From Pythium myriotylum (lineage: Eukaryota > Oomycota > Peronosporomycetes > Pythiales > Pythiaceae), in contig JALJCQ010000015.1 in the NCBI GenBank assembly GCA_023091665.1, positions 1,550,001-1,614,000 of the forward strand: DNA of 64,000 nucleotides. Direction: 5' to 3'. The position numbers were made by a program, and so were the translations under genes. Below, piece after piece: positions 47,042 through 56,410 of the stretch; position 1 is the stretch's first letter; each line of letters starts with the position of its first letter. Below the pieces are notes generated by a model. That model saw nothing but the letters and a program-made list of their open reading frames with translations. It did no database searches and had not been told where the DNA came from.

Positions 47042-50000
47042 TTATTGCAAAGCATCGCTCTGCAGTTCCTTTTCAACCTGGCCAAGTTGTTCCAAAAGAG
47101 TTTCCTTTTGCGTCTTTAGTGATTCCATGAGCTTCTCTAGGTGGTCATTAGCCGAAATGTGTAGCGTCATGTCCACGTCATCACGTTCGGATTGTAGCAT
47201 CCCCCACGCATCCACGACAGTTTCCTCACTTGTAGCCAAGTCGTCAAGCTCTCTTACGAGTAATCCAAGCTTATGCTTGGCAGTTTCCATCTGTGACTGG
47301 AGTTCCAGTTTTGTCGTCTGAATGACTTCTTTCCGACGCTGGAATACAGCCAAATGCTCGTCCTTTTCCAACCGGCACTGCTCAAAATGATCGAGAGCCC
47401 TCAGTAGTATTTCGCGTTGTTGCTTTTCACCATCGAGCAATGCGATCCTCTCATCAATGGTCTTCAATCGTGAACGATAATCGCGCTCTTTAATCCGAAG
47501 ATTCTTTTTGAACTCGGATAGAGGCTCAAAGACGCAAACGTGATAGTCGAGTGTTTTCTCGTTGAGCCAAGAGAATGAGTTGTCCCATTCAAAGACGAGA
47601 GCTGTGGCCACAGACTCCGACTTGGTATAAGGAGATTCGTACACTCCCGCCATTTCTTTCACTCGTGATGGTGCGACAATGACCTCCCGCTGCCGGGTTC
47701 CATCGCTTGACGTCTCCAGCGAGAGTTTGTAGCCAACGTCAGCCCCGTCTTCCTTGACAGCAAACTTCCACTCCACTCGCCAGCCAACTTTATCGCAATA
47801 AACCGGGAGGGAGAAAGTTGAGCCAGCCTTGACCACTACACCGCTCTTCAGAGTGAGATATTCCTCATACTCTGGAGGCGCCTCAGTGAGCTGAGAGAGA
47901 GACTCCCCTTGTACGTGGAATTTGCTCTGTTCTGATGTGAGAGGTTGGTTCAATTCAATAAGCTCGCTCTTCACCAACAGATCGCCATCTTGTTCACGCA
48001 AAGCGCAGGCGTCCCGGAAGATCGACGAGTACTCATCAAGATTCTCCTGAAGTTCACGAACTACACTTGCTGCCTTCTGGGTGTACGATGCTGCAAGTGC
48101 ACTTCGCTTTTTCTTTTCCGTCTCCTGCAAAAATCTTTCGCTTTCTTCAAGAACATCAGTACGTAAATCACTGCTACCGCAATAGCTTTCTGCACCGCGG
48201 TTTTCGGGCTGCCTTTCGTGTGCTATTGTCGGTTCGTCCATGTCTTGAGCCAAAAGCGCCTTTTCACTTTCTTTGATTTGCTGGGGCGATAGGAGAGCAT
48301 CGCATATCTCTCCTGGGTGATCACTAACGCTCGTTTGCCGTTCATTCCTAAATGCGGGCACTTCAGTCGAGTTAGTCGAAGGCTCGGAATTTGATGCGAT
48401 CGGTAACCTAGAACCATCTGACTCACGCAAAGCTAACTTGTCCCGAAGTTGGTCGATTTCACGTTCAAGTGTCAGCTTCACTTGTTCCAACTCCAGGACG
48501 CGCTTTGCCATTTCCTGATTTTCGGCTTCTGCAGTTTTTAACTTCTCCCCCAGTTGGATTTCCTTCGTGGCAATTTCGTTGGTTCGTTCGGCTGCAGCTT
48601 GCATATTTCGACTTGTCTCGCGCTGTGAAGCGTGAGCTGCCTCAAGTTCACGCTTGATCGAGATCAACTCATCCTCCATACGATCGACGAGAGCTTGTAG
48701 TTCGGTGGTCTTTAATTCAAGCATTTGTTGAACTTCCTGGTGTGTTGTTCGATCATCACAAGCTGCATCAGCAGCCTTCTTTGCAGCATCTAGTTCTTCG
48801 CTTAATACTCGCACATGGCTCTCCAGGTCTGAAGTTGTATCAGTGCGCGCACTCACAACCTCATTCAAAGCACTTAACTGCCGAATCAACTGAGCGTTTC
48901 GGTCTTGTTCATCTTGAAGCCGCTTTTTTATTTCAACAACTTCTTCTTCTTTCAGAGCCAAGACTTGCTCATGTAGCTCGTTCTTCGCAGTTACCAGGTC
49001 TTCCTTCTCACTTTGAAGCTTCGCAACGGTAGCTTCGAGGCTGCAGCATACCAAACGAAAGTGCTCTCTGGACTCAATGGCTGCGGTGACTTCACCCTTG
49101 AGAGCTTCAAGCCGAGCACTCATCTCCTCGGCCTTCTGTGACGACTCCTCGCAGTTCATGAGCATGGTGTGAATAGTCTCGTTTAGGCGGCAAGCCAAGT
49201 TTTCTTCTTTCGTAATCGTTGCCTTGAGTTCTTGTTTCAACGCTGCGGAAGAGTGTTGAAGATCAGCATTCTCTCTCCGCATATTGTTGAGCAATTCGGA
49301 TCTCTTCTCCATCTTCCTAAGAGCCGTATGTGACCGCACTCGGTACCGTTCAAACTCGAGCTCTACATTTCGAAGCTTGGCTCTCATCGTCTCGAGTTCT
49401 TTCGTCTGTACCCCGACCGCGACTGAAGCAGTATCAGACACCTTGAGTTGAGCTTCGAGAGAATTGTTTTTATCGGTGAGTTCACTTATTGTGGCTTGCA
49501 AACGATCAGTCGTATTCTTCATTGCTAGTAGCTCCTCTTCAGCTCGAGTCTTCTGAGCCATATCAACTTCATTCTTAGACTGCAAGGCTGCATGAGCTTC
49601 TCTTGCCTCTCTCAAATCAATCACCAGCCGCTCGCACCAGTCGCATAATAACTTCACAATTTCATCAAATGACAGTTCCTGAGGCGAAGGAGGCAGTTCC
49701 AAGCCTAGTTGCCTCAATAAGGAAAGAAGAGCTCTCTTCCACCGTGCGCTCTCAGTCTGAACACCTCCAATAGCTTCATTCTGACGCGAAATTTCGATTT
49801 TGCTATCGCTCAGGGCTTCTTCAGCAACATCAAGTTTACGGGATAAATCTTCTATCCTCTTTGTTTGATCCAAAACGATCTCATCCGCTGCTTCCTTCGC
49901 TCGGACAGCTTGTTCCAAACGAGGTTCCAACTCATTTCGGAGAAGATTTAAACGGTGAAGCATCTCTTCCCTTGCAAGATGTGCAGATTCCCTCTCGGCA

Positions 50001-51307
50001 ACTACTGCATCGTGACTTGCTTGGAGAACTTCAATCTCGTGCTGTAATTCACGAATCTTTTCTACATATGGAACTCCTCCCAGTTCACTTTTGATTGCCT
50101 CTTCTTGAAACTCAAAACCACGTAGTGCCTCCCTTGAAACTTGCAGGTCTCTCTCTCTCTCCTGTAGCTGCTTCTGTAGGAGCTCTACCTCCCCTTCGTA
50201 TGCCTGTCGGTCACGCTCTCGTAGTTCCTGTAGGTCTTGTAAACTTTTTTGCTGCTCGGTCAGCTGGTTCTTCCACGAATCGGCCAGTTCGTTTAGCGCG
50301 CGGTAATTCTCTTCCATGTCGACTAGCTCTTTCTGGATCGCCTCGTAAGCCCTTCTCTCCTCGACGAGAGTGGATTCGACTGAATGTAATTTGCACTCGC
50401 ATTCGTTTGACTTACCTTCAAGTTCTCGGAATGCAATTTCAAGGTTATCTCGTTGAGATTGTATAACAAACGAACTCTCTTTGGCCTCGCGAAGATCGTG
50501 TTCGTATTGGATTTGCAACTCATCCACCCTCTTCATCAGCTCTTCGCATTTTTCAGTAAGTTCTCTGACTTGAGTGTCATTGCTGCTAGGAGTGGGTGTC
50601 ATCTCAGCCTCGACAGCCAACCCAGCAAGAAGGGTGGATCGTAGTACGTCTTTACGAGGGACGTGTCCCATCACGTTTTGTATGATATCTCGTAGTGACG
50701 CTAGCTCATTTGCGCTTACAAGAGCCTGTTGGATTAGCCCTTCCTCGAGAGCCATCTCTCCATTCACGTCTTCAACCTGAAGAACCACTCTACTAAGCTC
50801 CAGCAGCTGTTCACGTAAAGCGCGGGTCGTCACCACAAGCGCCCGCGTCATTTGTTGGCGCTCTCCTATGTGCTGCACCGCTTGGCGAACGGTGAGTGCC
50901 GACTGAAGCAGTGCGTTGGTTGCGCTCTCGTTGCCCTTCTGCTTCATCTCATCACTCTTCTTGCTTAAAAGGATGTCCACCCGTCCAAGTCTCGTCACGA
51001 GGTCTCTGATCGACACACTCACAGGAGCTCGAGAACTGGCATCCTGGGTCAGTGAGTCCGAGTTCATGGAGGAGATGGATGCATCGCTGTCACGGCGCAG
51101 GGGTAGAGGGGTCTCGTGCACATGTCGAGTGAGGTCCAGCAGGAGCGAGACGCTCCGGTGGAGATCGGCTGCTGACTCTTGTAGCGAGACGGCCGCTCCA
51201 GCGTTACCTTTGCTCTCGACTTCCCGTGCCTTTTGAAGCAACATATCAGCCACAAGCCGCACTCGTACCGCAACCGCATCGGCCTCGGCGGGAGATGGCA
51301 CAGCCAT
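47042..51307 (-). CDS. 1,421-residue coiled-coil protein with GOLD domain
   Basis: A single-exon gene. Residues 1-60 and 110-155 are helical and resemble each other (LLQKAREVESKGNAGAAVSL, LLSKKSDEMKQKGNESA). Residues about 230-1,110 are almost unbroken heptad coiled coil. Residues about 1,150-1,262 form a GOLD-type beta sandwich (LTLKSGVVVKAGSTFSLPV, VGWRVEWKFAVKEDGADVGY, ALVFEWDNSFSWLNEKTLDY). The rest is coiled coil. GOLD domains occur in p24 cargo receptors, Sec14-like lipid-binding proteins and some Golgi proteins, and usually bind proteins at Golgi membranes. Together with the long rod this suggests a golgin-like tether, but no GRIP or transmembrane anchor is seen, so that is inference. 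An intronless gene this long is unusual among its intron-rich neighbours. Confidence 0.72.
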   Translation of the reverse strand: MAVPSPAEADAVAVRVRLVADMLLQKAREVESKGNAGAAVSLQESAADLHRSVSLLLDLTRHVHETPLPLRRDSDASISSMNSDSLTQDASSRAPVSVSIRDLVTRLGRVDILLSKKSDEMKQKGNESATNALLQSALTVRQAVQHIGERQQMTRALVVTTRALREQLLELSRVVLQVEDVNGEMALEEGLIQQALVSANELASLRDIIQNVMGHVPRKDVLRSTLLAGLAVEAEMTPTPSSNDTQVRELTEKCEELMKRVDELQIQYEHDLREAKESSFVIQSQRDNLEIAFRELEGKSNECECKLHSVESTLVEERRAYEAIQKELVDMEENYRALNELADSWKNQLTEQQKSLQDLQELRERDRQAYEGEVELLQKQLQERERDLQVSREALRGFEFQEEAIKSELGGVPYVEKIRELQHEIEVLQASHDAVVAERESAHLAREEMLHRLNLLRNELEPRLEQAVRAKEAADEIVLDQTKRIEDLSRKLDVAEEALSDSKIEISRQNEAIGGVQTESARWKRALLSLLRQLGLELPPSPQELSFDEIVKLLCDWCERLVIDLREAREAHAALQSKNEVDMAQKTRAEEELLAMKNTTDRLQATISELTDKNNSLEAQLKVSDTASVAVGVQTKELETMRAKLRNVELEFERYRVRSHTALRKMEKRSELLNNMRRENADLQHSSAALKQELKATITKEENLACRLNETIHTMLMNCEESSQKAEEMSARLEALKGEVTAAIESREHFRLVCCSLEATVAKLQSEKEDLVTAKNELHEQVLALKEEEVVEIKKRLQDEQDRNAQLIRQLSALNEVVSARTDTTSDLESHVRVLSEELDAAKKAADAACDDRTTHQEVQQMLELKTTELQALVDRMEDELISIKRELEAAHASQRETSRNMQAAAERTNEIATKEIQLGEKLKTAEAENQEMAKRVLELEQVKLTLEREIDQLRDKLALRESDGSRLPIASNSEPSTNSTEVPAFRNERQTSVSDHPGEICDALLSPQQIKESEKALLAQDMDEPTIAHERQPENRGAESYCGSSDLRTDVLEESERFLQETEKKKRSALAASYTQKAASVVRELQENLDEYSSIFRDACALREQDGDLLVKSELIELNQPLTSEQSKFHVQGESLSQLTEAPPEYEEYLTLKSGVVVKAGSTFSLPVYCDKVGWRVEWKFAVKEDGADVGYKLSLETSSDGTRQREVIVAPSRVKEMAGVYESPYTKSESVATALVFEWDNSFSWLNEKTLDYHVCVFEPLSEFKKNLRIKERDYRSRLKTIDERIALLDGEKQQREILLRALDHFEQCRLEKDEHLAVFQRRKEVIQTTKLELQSQMETAKHKLGLLVRELDDLATSEETVVDAWGMLQSERDDVDMTLHISANDHLEKLMESLKTQKETLLEQLGQVEKELQSDALQ

Positions 51308-51926
51308 GATCGCTCCCTTCTTGAATCATGAAGAGCATCGTGGGGACTGTCAGCTCTCGTGTAATAATGTGTACCACACTAAATTCTGGAGCCCGACGGG
51401 TCTGTGTGACCTCGATTGAACGACGGCTCTCCTCCCTATGCGAAGTGTGTTCGATGCTGGACGTGTCTATCCAAAAAGAGGAGCCACACTCCCTTCCATA
51501 CTGTCCCGATCCATTGACTGTCGTTGGTGCTGTTACCTTGTTCGCTGCGACTCTCCGTCCCTGAAAGCCGACGGGACGACCTCTCGAGTGATGATGACAA
51601 GCCACAGCGTTGATGTCTCGTGGTGGATCAGCTTCTGGCCGCTGGGATTAGGTAACTGGTTGGCCCATCCCTCCGTGGCAGAGCTCATCATCTCCCAGAA
51701 GAGTGACTATCAAATGATGAGTTCCAATTGGCTCGAAATGGAAGCAAGGTGTTATTCGACCAATCAGCAGAAGGTTATCCGTCTTTCCACACACACACAC
51801 ACACCCTCTCCAAGTTCCGTCCTGCATTTTGCTCACTTCACGAGGTGACACGCGAGCAGCAACGTGGTCGGCGCGGTCTCTCGTCTCTCCCTGAAGGCGC
51901 GTGGTGCACACTGGGGGTGACGTACC
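51308..51926. other. Divergent intergenic region with CA microsatellite
   Basis: 619 bp between the divergent GOLD and ankyrin-FYVE genes. A CA repeat lies at 51788-51805. Three overlapping short frames here have no family features. No RNA gene is recognised; this region should contain both promoters. Confidence 0.4.
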
Positions 51927-53114
51927 ATGGACGAGGAGTTCCTGCTCGCCATTAATGGCGACTGGGACGCCCTGCTCGCGGCTCTCCGAGATAACCGCAT
52001 GCTCGCGTATCAAACGGACGGGAATGGCATGACTCTGCTTCATTGGGTCTGTCTCCACCAGGACATTCCGACCGAAGTTCTGATCAAGATTGTGTTTGCC
52101 AATCCGCATGCCGTCAATATTCCCAATGACGCTGGCCATCTACCTGTCGATCTCGCCGTCCAAGCGGAGTGTGAAGAACGTATACTGGAGGTTCTCCGAG
52201 CTGCAGACAAGAGCCGTCAGGATCATGAGCCAGAACTGGCATCTTCAATTCCTCAGGGTACATTTTCTTCACCCATGCGCGAAGGTCCTTATGGCTATAA
52301 CTATCCTGAGGAAGAAGATATGACGTTTGAGGACCCGCGCTACTTTGCCAACCAGAGTGACCATGACCACCCCCACTTTCAACAACAGCAAGCACAACCC
52401 ACTGTTCAAGCTCGAAACTTTCTCAGTGGGCTCGACCAATTAGACAGTGTGAGTAGTCCATATCACCGTGGAGGCTCCCATGGCTCGAGAGGGTTACAGA
52501 GCCCTATCCATGAAGACCTTCCTCTTGCTACAAACTACGGCATGGCACGAAAACCTCTCTACTCGATTTATTCGGGCATTAATCCGGGTGATTTACAATC
52601 CAAGTCTCTGTCTCTCGCCGATGATCGCTTCCGCAGACAAAACTATGACAGTACCTCAGCCGCAGCTGATGACTACAACTCATTTCGATTGGAAGCATCA
52701 AGCGACTCCCATTTACTCCAGACTCGCCAGTCACCAGCAAAATGGCAGACCAAGGGGTCAGTGACAAAGGGCACAAGCTTCCCGCCTCGATGGAAGCAAT
52801 CAAGATCTTGCCATGTTTGTGCAAGTCGTTTCACACTTACCCATCGTCGCCATCACTGTCGGAATTGCGGCTTCAGCGTGTGCGGCCAACACTCAACCAA
52901 CAGAGTTCCGCTTCCGCGATTTGGACTGGGAGAGCCTCAACGCGTGTGCGACAAGTGTTTCCTCGCTGGTCGTCACGTGTTTGGCTCCGTGGGGGGATCA
53001 GGTTCAATTGGTGTAGGTGGAGGTGCCATGAGCGTTGCATCTGGGAGTGAACATCACTACGACCTGCAGCAACAATATGGTAGGCACGATTCGTTTGGTA
53101 GCTTGCGGCCATGA
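51927..53114 (+). CDS. Ankyrin-repeat and FYVE zinc-finger protein
   Basis: A 395-residue single-exon gene beginning MDEEFLLAINGDWDALL. Residues 1-95 contain two or three ankyrin repeats (GMTLLHWVCLHQD, NIPNDAGHLPVDLAVQA). The middle is Gln/Ser-rich and disordered. A FYVE finger sits at about 292-350: SCHVCASRFTLTHRRHHCRN, followed by CGFSVCGQHS and VCDKCFLAG. The signature RRHHCRNCG is intact, so it should bind phosphatidylinositol 3-phosphate on endosomes. The N-terminal WxxD of classical FYVE domains is not clear (WKQSRSCHVC). Oomycetes have many FYVE-ankyrin proteins, which supports the taxonomic guess. The Gly/Ser-rich tail is unremarkable. It is the last cellular gene before the mobile-element block. 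Confidence 0.88.
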   Translation: MDEEFLLAINGDWDALLAALRDNRMLAYQTDGNGMTLLHWVCLHQDIPTEVLIKIVFANPHAVNIPNDAGHLPVDLAVQAECEERILEVLRAADKSRQDHEPELASSIPQGTFSSPMREGPYGYNYPEEEDMTFEDPRYFANQSDHDHPHFQQQQAQPTVQARNFLSGLDQLDSVSSPYHRGGSHGSRGLQSPIHEDLPLATNYGMARKPLYSIYSGINPGDLQSKSLSLADDRFRRQNYDSTSAAADDYNSFRLEASSDSHLLQTRQSPAKWQTKGSVTKGTSFPPRWKQSRSCHVCASRFTLTHRRHHCRNCGFSVCGQHSTNRVPLPRFGLGEPQRVCDKCFLAGRHVFGSVGGSGSIGVGGGAMSVASGSEHHYDLQQQYGRHDSFGSLRP

Positions 53115-53300
53115 AACATGGCAGTGATCAGAGCTAGAGATGGGTGATCTCTATAGACCAGTGAATTTTAAAGTACTAGGTGATTATGAAGGGTAGATGG
53201 AATGATTTTTCTTTCGTGATCATCGGGCGAAAACGAAGCAGTCCGTTTTCATTCATTGACTGAGGGAATTGATTTCCCGGAAGCGGAATTGAGATCTTGG
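53115..53300. other. Gap between the FYVE gene and the repeat block
   Basis: About 190 bp of 3' flank with no coding frame; moderately AT-rich. It holds the likely polyadenylation region of the FYVE gene and ends at the first palindrome. Confidence 0.4.
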
Positions 53301-53430
53301 CGCTGTTTTGACGAACTCAGTCAAAACAGCGTCAAGAAAAAAAAAAGCCAAACCCAAACCCAATTTACTGATTCAAATAGCCTTTTTTTTTAAAAAAAGG
53401 CTATTTGAATCAGTAAATTGGGTTTGGCTT
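53301..53430. repeat. Two adjacent palindromes (hairpin-forming)
   Basis: The first is a perfect 12-bp inverted repeat, CGCTGTTTTGAC at 53301-53312 and its complement at 53320-53331, around a 7-nt loop; with one mismatch the arms extend to 17 bp. The second has arms 53346-53390 and 53392-53430, almost perfectly complementary. The left arm has one extra hexanucleotide (acccaa-type) relative to the right, and the tip is a T run facing an A run with almost no loop. Structures like this mark foldback or MITE-type elements and are unstable in cloning, so assembly error should also be kept in mind. Confidence 0.85.
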
Positions 53431-53445
53431 TTTATTTGGGTTTTT

Positions 53446-53700
53446 AGAGCATCTCCACCCGTCACTGTAAAACGCCCCTGTAAAACGATAAATTTCCCGG
53501 AGCGTAATTTACTTCCCCGCCGCGGCCCTGAAAACAGATAAACTGTAAAAACGACACTGCAAAAATCGCTCCGACCCTGCAAACATGCGCACGTTTCCAG
53601 TGCGAAAGCCGACTTTGCAGTGTCGGGATTCTCAGATATTCTCAGCAATTATCAGATATCATCAGAGCATCTCCACCCGTCACTGTAAAAACGCCCCTGA
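53446..53700. repeat. Dispersed repeat unit, copy 1, plus start of a truncated copy
   Basis: A 218-bp unit beginning agagcatctccacccgtcac and ending near cagatatcatc (53446-53663). At 53664 a new copy begins with the same 30-odd bases, then diverges after about 40 bp. The full unit recurs at 54015-54233 in the same orientation with about five differences. It contains short A-rich direct repeats (actgtaaaa, cactgcaaaaa). No coding potential; open frames through it are chance. Confidence 0.85.
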
Positions 53701-53778
53701 AAAACCTGATTTAGCGTGAAAGATATGGCGTTCTTGAGAATTTATGGAGCGGTCCCCCACCGGGACACTTAAAAAATG

Positions 53779-54466
53779 CCACTGAAAACGAGTTGTTTGA
53801 ATCTAGTTGTTTGAATGAGCGAAAAGGACTACAACGAGCAGAGCACAAGCGAGGTGGATGAGCAGGGCAAGACAGGGTGCGGAGTGGAGCGCAGACCGCT
53901 TCTCGCACTTGCAGGTACGAACCTGTTCGGAGCGATGCGTGCGCGCCGTGCCGATCTTGAAGGGGAAAACTTGAAATGGCGCGGTTTCCCTTGGCGGCTC
54001 CATCGAACGCACTGAGAGCATCTCCATCCGTCACTGTAAAACGCCCGTGTAAGACGATAAATTTCCCGGAGCGTAATTTACTTCCCCGCCGCGGCCCCGA
54101 AAACAGATAAACTGTAAAAACGACACTGCAAAAATCGCTCCGACCCTGCAAACATGCGCACGTTTCCAGTGCGAAAGCCGATTTTGCAGTGTCGGGATTC
54201 TCAGATATTCTCAGCAATTATCAGATATCATCAGGGTGTTCGATGGAGCTTCCAAGGGAACCGCGCCATTTCAAGTTTTCCCCTTCAAGATCGGCACGGC
54301 GCGCACGCATCGCTCCGAACAGGTTCGTACCTGCAAGTGCGAGAAGCGGTCTACGCTCCACTCCGCACCCTGTCTTGCCCTGCTCATCCACCTCGCTTGT
54401 GCTCTGCTCGTTGTAGTCCTTTTCGCTCATTCAAACAACTAGATTCAAACAACTCGTTTTCAGTGG
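53779..54466. mobile_element. Foldback element: 229-bp inverted arms around a copy of the dispersed repeat
   Basis: The left arm (53779-54008) begins ccactgaaaacgagttgttt. The right arm (54238-54466) is its near-perfect reverse complement and ends cagtgg. The loop between them is almost exactly the second copy of the dispersed repeat unit (54015-54233). The two arms encode the same short frame in opposite orientation, starting MSEKDYNEQSTSEVDE, which may be a captured fragment. No transposase is present, so it would depend on an enzyme supplied elsewhere. I could not identify a clear target-site duplication outside the terminal CCACTG / CAGTGG. Confidence 0.8.
54015..54233. repeat. Dispersed repeat unit, copy 2 (loop of the foldback)
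   Basis: A 219-bp direct repeat of 53446-53663. Visible differences are few (for example acccgtc to atccgtc, gtaaaacg to gtaagacg, gccgac to gccgat), so the duplication looks recent. It fills nearly all of the space between the foldback arms. Confidence 0.85.
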
Positions 54467-54497
54467 TAGCCTCTGGCAACAGGCGGAAGCAGCCAAC

Positions 54498-56410
54498 TTG
54501 ACGGCCTACCGACAATGGGACGGCCAACAGGATGATTGCACGGAACGCGACGAAGCTGATACAGTCAATGCCGGTTGCGAGTACTGGAGTCGGTCAACGG
54601 CTCAATTAGTGGCACTCCTCCGAGCACTGCCATATCCGGAAGTGGCTCTCAGCTTACTGCCACCGGCACTGCTACGACGTCTCGTAAACGAACTCAACGC
54701 GCTTGCTGATGACAGCTCCATCCCCAGCTTCGTCATTGCGAACGACACTGATCAAGCCCGGCACGAATGGTCCCGGCTTGTCGCACTGGTCGTGGTAGCC
54801 AGCACGGACGACCTCATCAACCTTCGCGTCGTCGACTGGTTGCGAACGCACCCGAACGAAACCGTGTCTGCCCTTCACGATCTACGGCTTCATGACTGGA
54901 CTGTAGGCACCAAGCTCGCACTGGCGGGCGAACTTGCTCATTCGGCACAGCCTGCTCCACAGCAGGCTTGTGGTCGCGAATGAGAGTCCACAGGCCCACC
55001 TCGCAGACGCAAGTGCGGCGTCTTGACGAGGAGCCCGTGCAGACAGCGTCGACGCTTCTGCACACGAGCACGACTCCCCGCAAGGCCACCAAGACTGCCT
55101 CGCGGCAGTCCACGAGGCACCTTCCTCCGCCTCAGCTTCAACTGCTCTCTCAGAATGTCCAGGGCCTCCTGAAGAACCGGGAGCATCTAGACAATTGGTT
55201 CGACGCCTTCCGGCGCAAGTACGACCGCCGCCAGTTCGACGTGGTTATACTCCAAGAAGCACGAGCCACCGCCAAGTGGGCTCCCGTGCTCGAGGATATG
55301 TATGCGCGCGCCTGGGGATATGACCGAAGGAAACTCCCGCAACCGCTATCATTCTGGCCTGCGACTGAGAGCGCGGCTGGAGGCGTGGCAATACTGCTCC
55401 ATCCCCAATCTGGTCTCACCGACGTCCGGCCATGGAGGCAAGATCAATGGTCAGCACATTTCGCAGCGGTCCAAGGTCGGTTAGATGGTGACCTGGTTAC
55501 GGTGGTTTGCGTATATGGCAACATCCACCACGCCACACGAGACCAGCACTTCCGTTTGCTCGCCCAGCTGCCTAAGCCCGACGACGTCGTTCTCCTGGGC
55601 GGCGACTTCAACTGTGTTCTCGACACGGAACTCGATCGGAGCCACCGACCATCTTCCCAGCACTCCACGGAAGGCTTGTCAGGGCTTCTAACAGCTTGGA
55701 ACCTAATCGATGCAGCCACGGACGACGTGCTCGCAGCCGCATCGACCCAGGATGTCCTCGAGTTCCATGCCGTCCATCATACGTTCATGTACACGCTCAG
55801 GGATGCCAGACTCGCGACGGCTCGGCTCGATCGATGGTATCTCTCGGCGACATACTATCAGCGGCTTCACCAGCTCAAGGCGACGGCCCCATTTGGTCGT
55901 GCAGACCACGAGGAAGTCATCCTCCAACTCGCAGCTGCCGAGTCGGATTCTCAACGCAAACAGAAACCAACTCCGCGGCTCCGCTACCCCCTGCCCGACT
56001 GTGCACGGACGGCGGCCCGCGCTGCACTTGTAGGCCTGCCGGCGGACCAATCGGCACCGCAGTGGGACATAGTGAAAACAGACATAAGACGTGAAAGCCT
56101 TCTTGTCCAGCGCGAACAACTCATGCTCGCCACGCGTCGGTATCGACAACAGACGAAGCGACTTGTCACGGCATTGCGAGAGGCAAAGCGCAACGTGAAC
56201 AGCCGGGTGCACACCGCCGCGGCGAGCGTTGAGATGATCACCAGTGCGATGGCGAACCTCTGTCTAGACCCTGCGGCGAGATTCCGGTCGCTCCGCCAGG
56301 ATCTCATGTGGTGGAGCGGCCCAATCCAGACGGGACGTGGCACAAGCAGCTGCGGAGGATGGGCCGACCCAGATCGAAGGGTGGCACCCAAGGCATTTGG
56401 TGCAAGGTGA
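54498..56410 (+). mobile_element. Non-LTR (LINE-type) retrotransposon fragment with endonuclease, no reverse transcriptase
   Basis: Two overlapping frames. The first, 54498-54983, is an unrecognised 161-residue protein. The second, read from an ATG at 54980 to 56410, starts with a Pro/Thr-rich region and then carries an exonuclease-endonuclease-phosphatase domain of the LINE type. Its active-site blocks are present: LLSQNVQGL, VVILQEAR, VVLLGGDFNCVLD, ARLDRWYLS and ADHEEV. This enzyme nicks target DNA so that reverse transcription can begin. After the domain comes a helical Arg/Gln-rich region (YRQQTKRLVTALREAKRN) like that between endonuclease and reverse transcriptase in complete elements. 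The frame then stops without reverse transcriptase. Ordinary LINE copies are cut at the 5' end, so loss of the 3' part suggests interruption, perhaps by the Gypsy element to the right. Confidence 0.78.

Noticed and set aside
53711..54501. Two mirror-image frames (168 and 115 residues) in the foldback region
   Set aside because: They are the two complementary arms plus the dispersed repeat read through; repeated sequence, not a gene.
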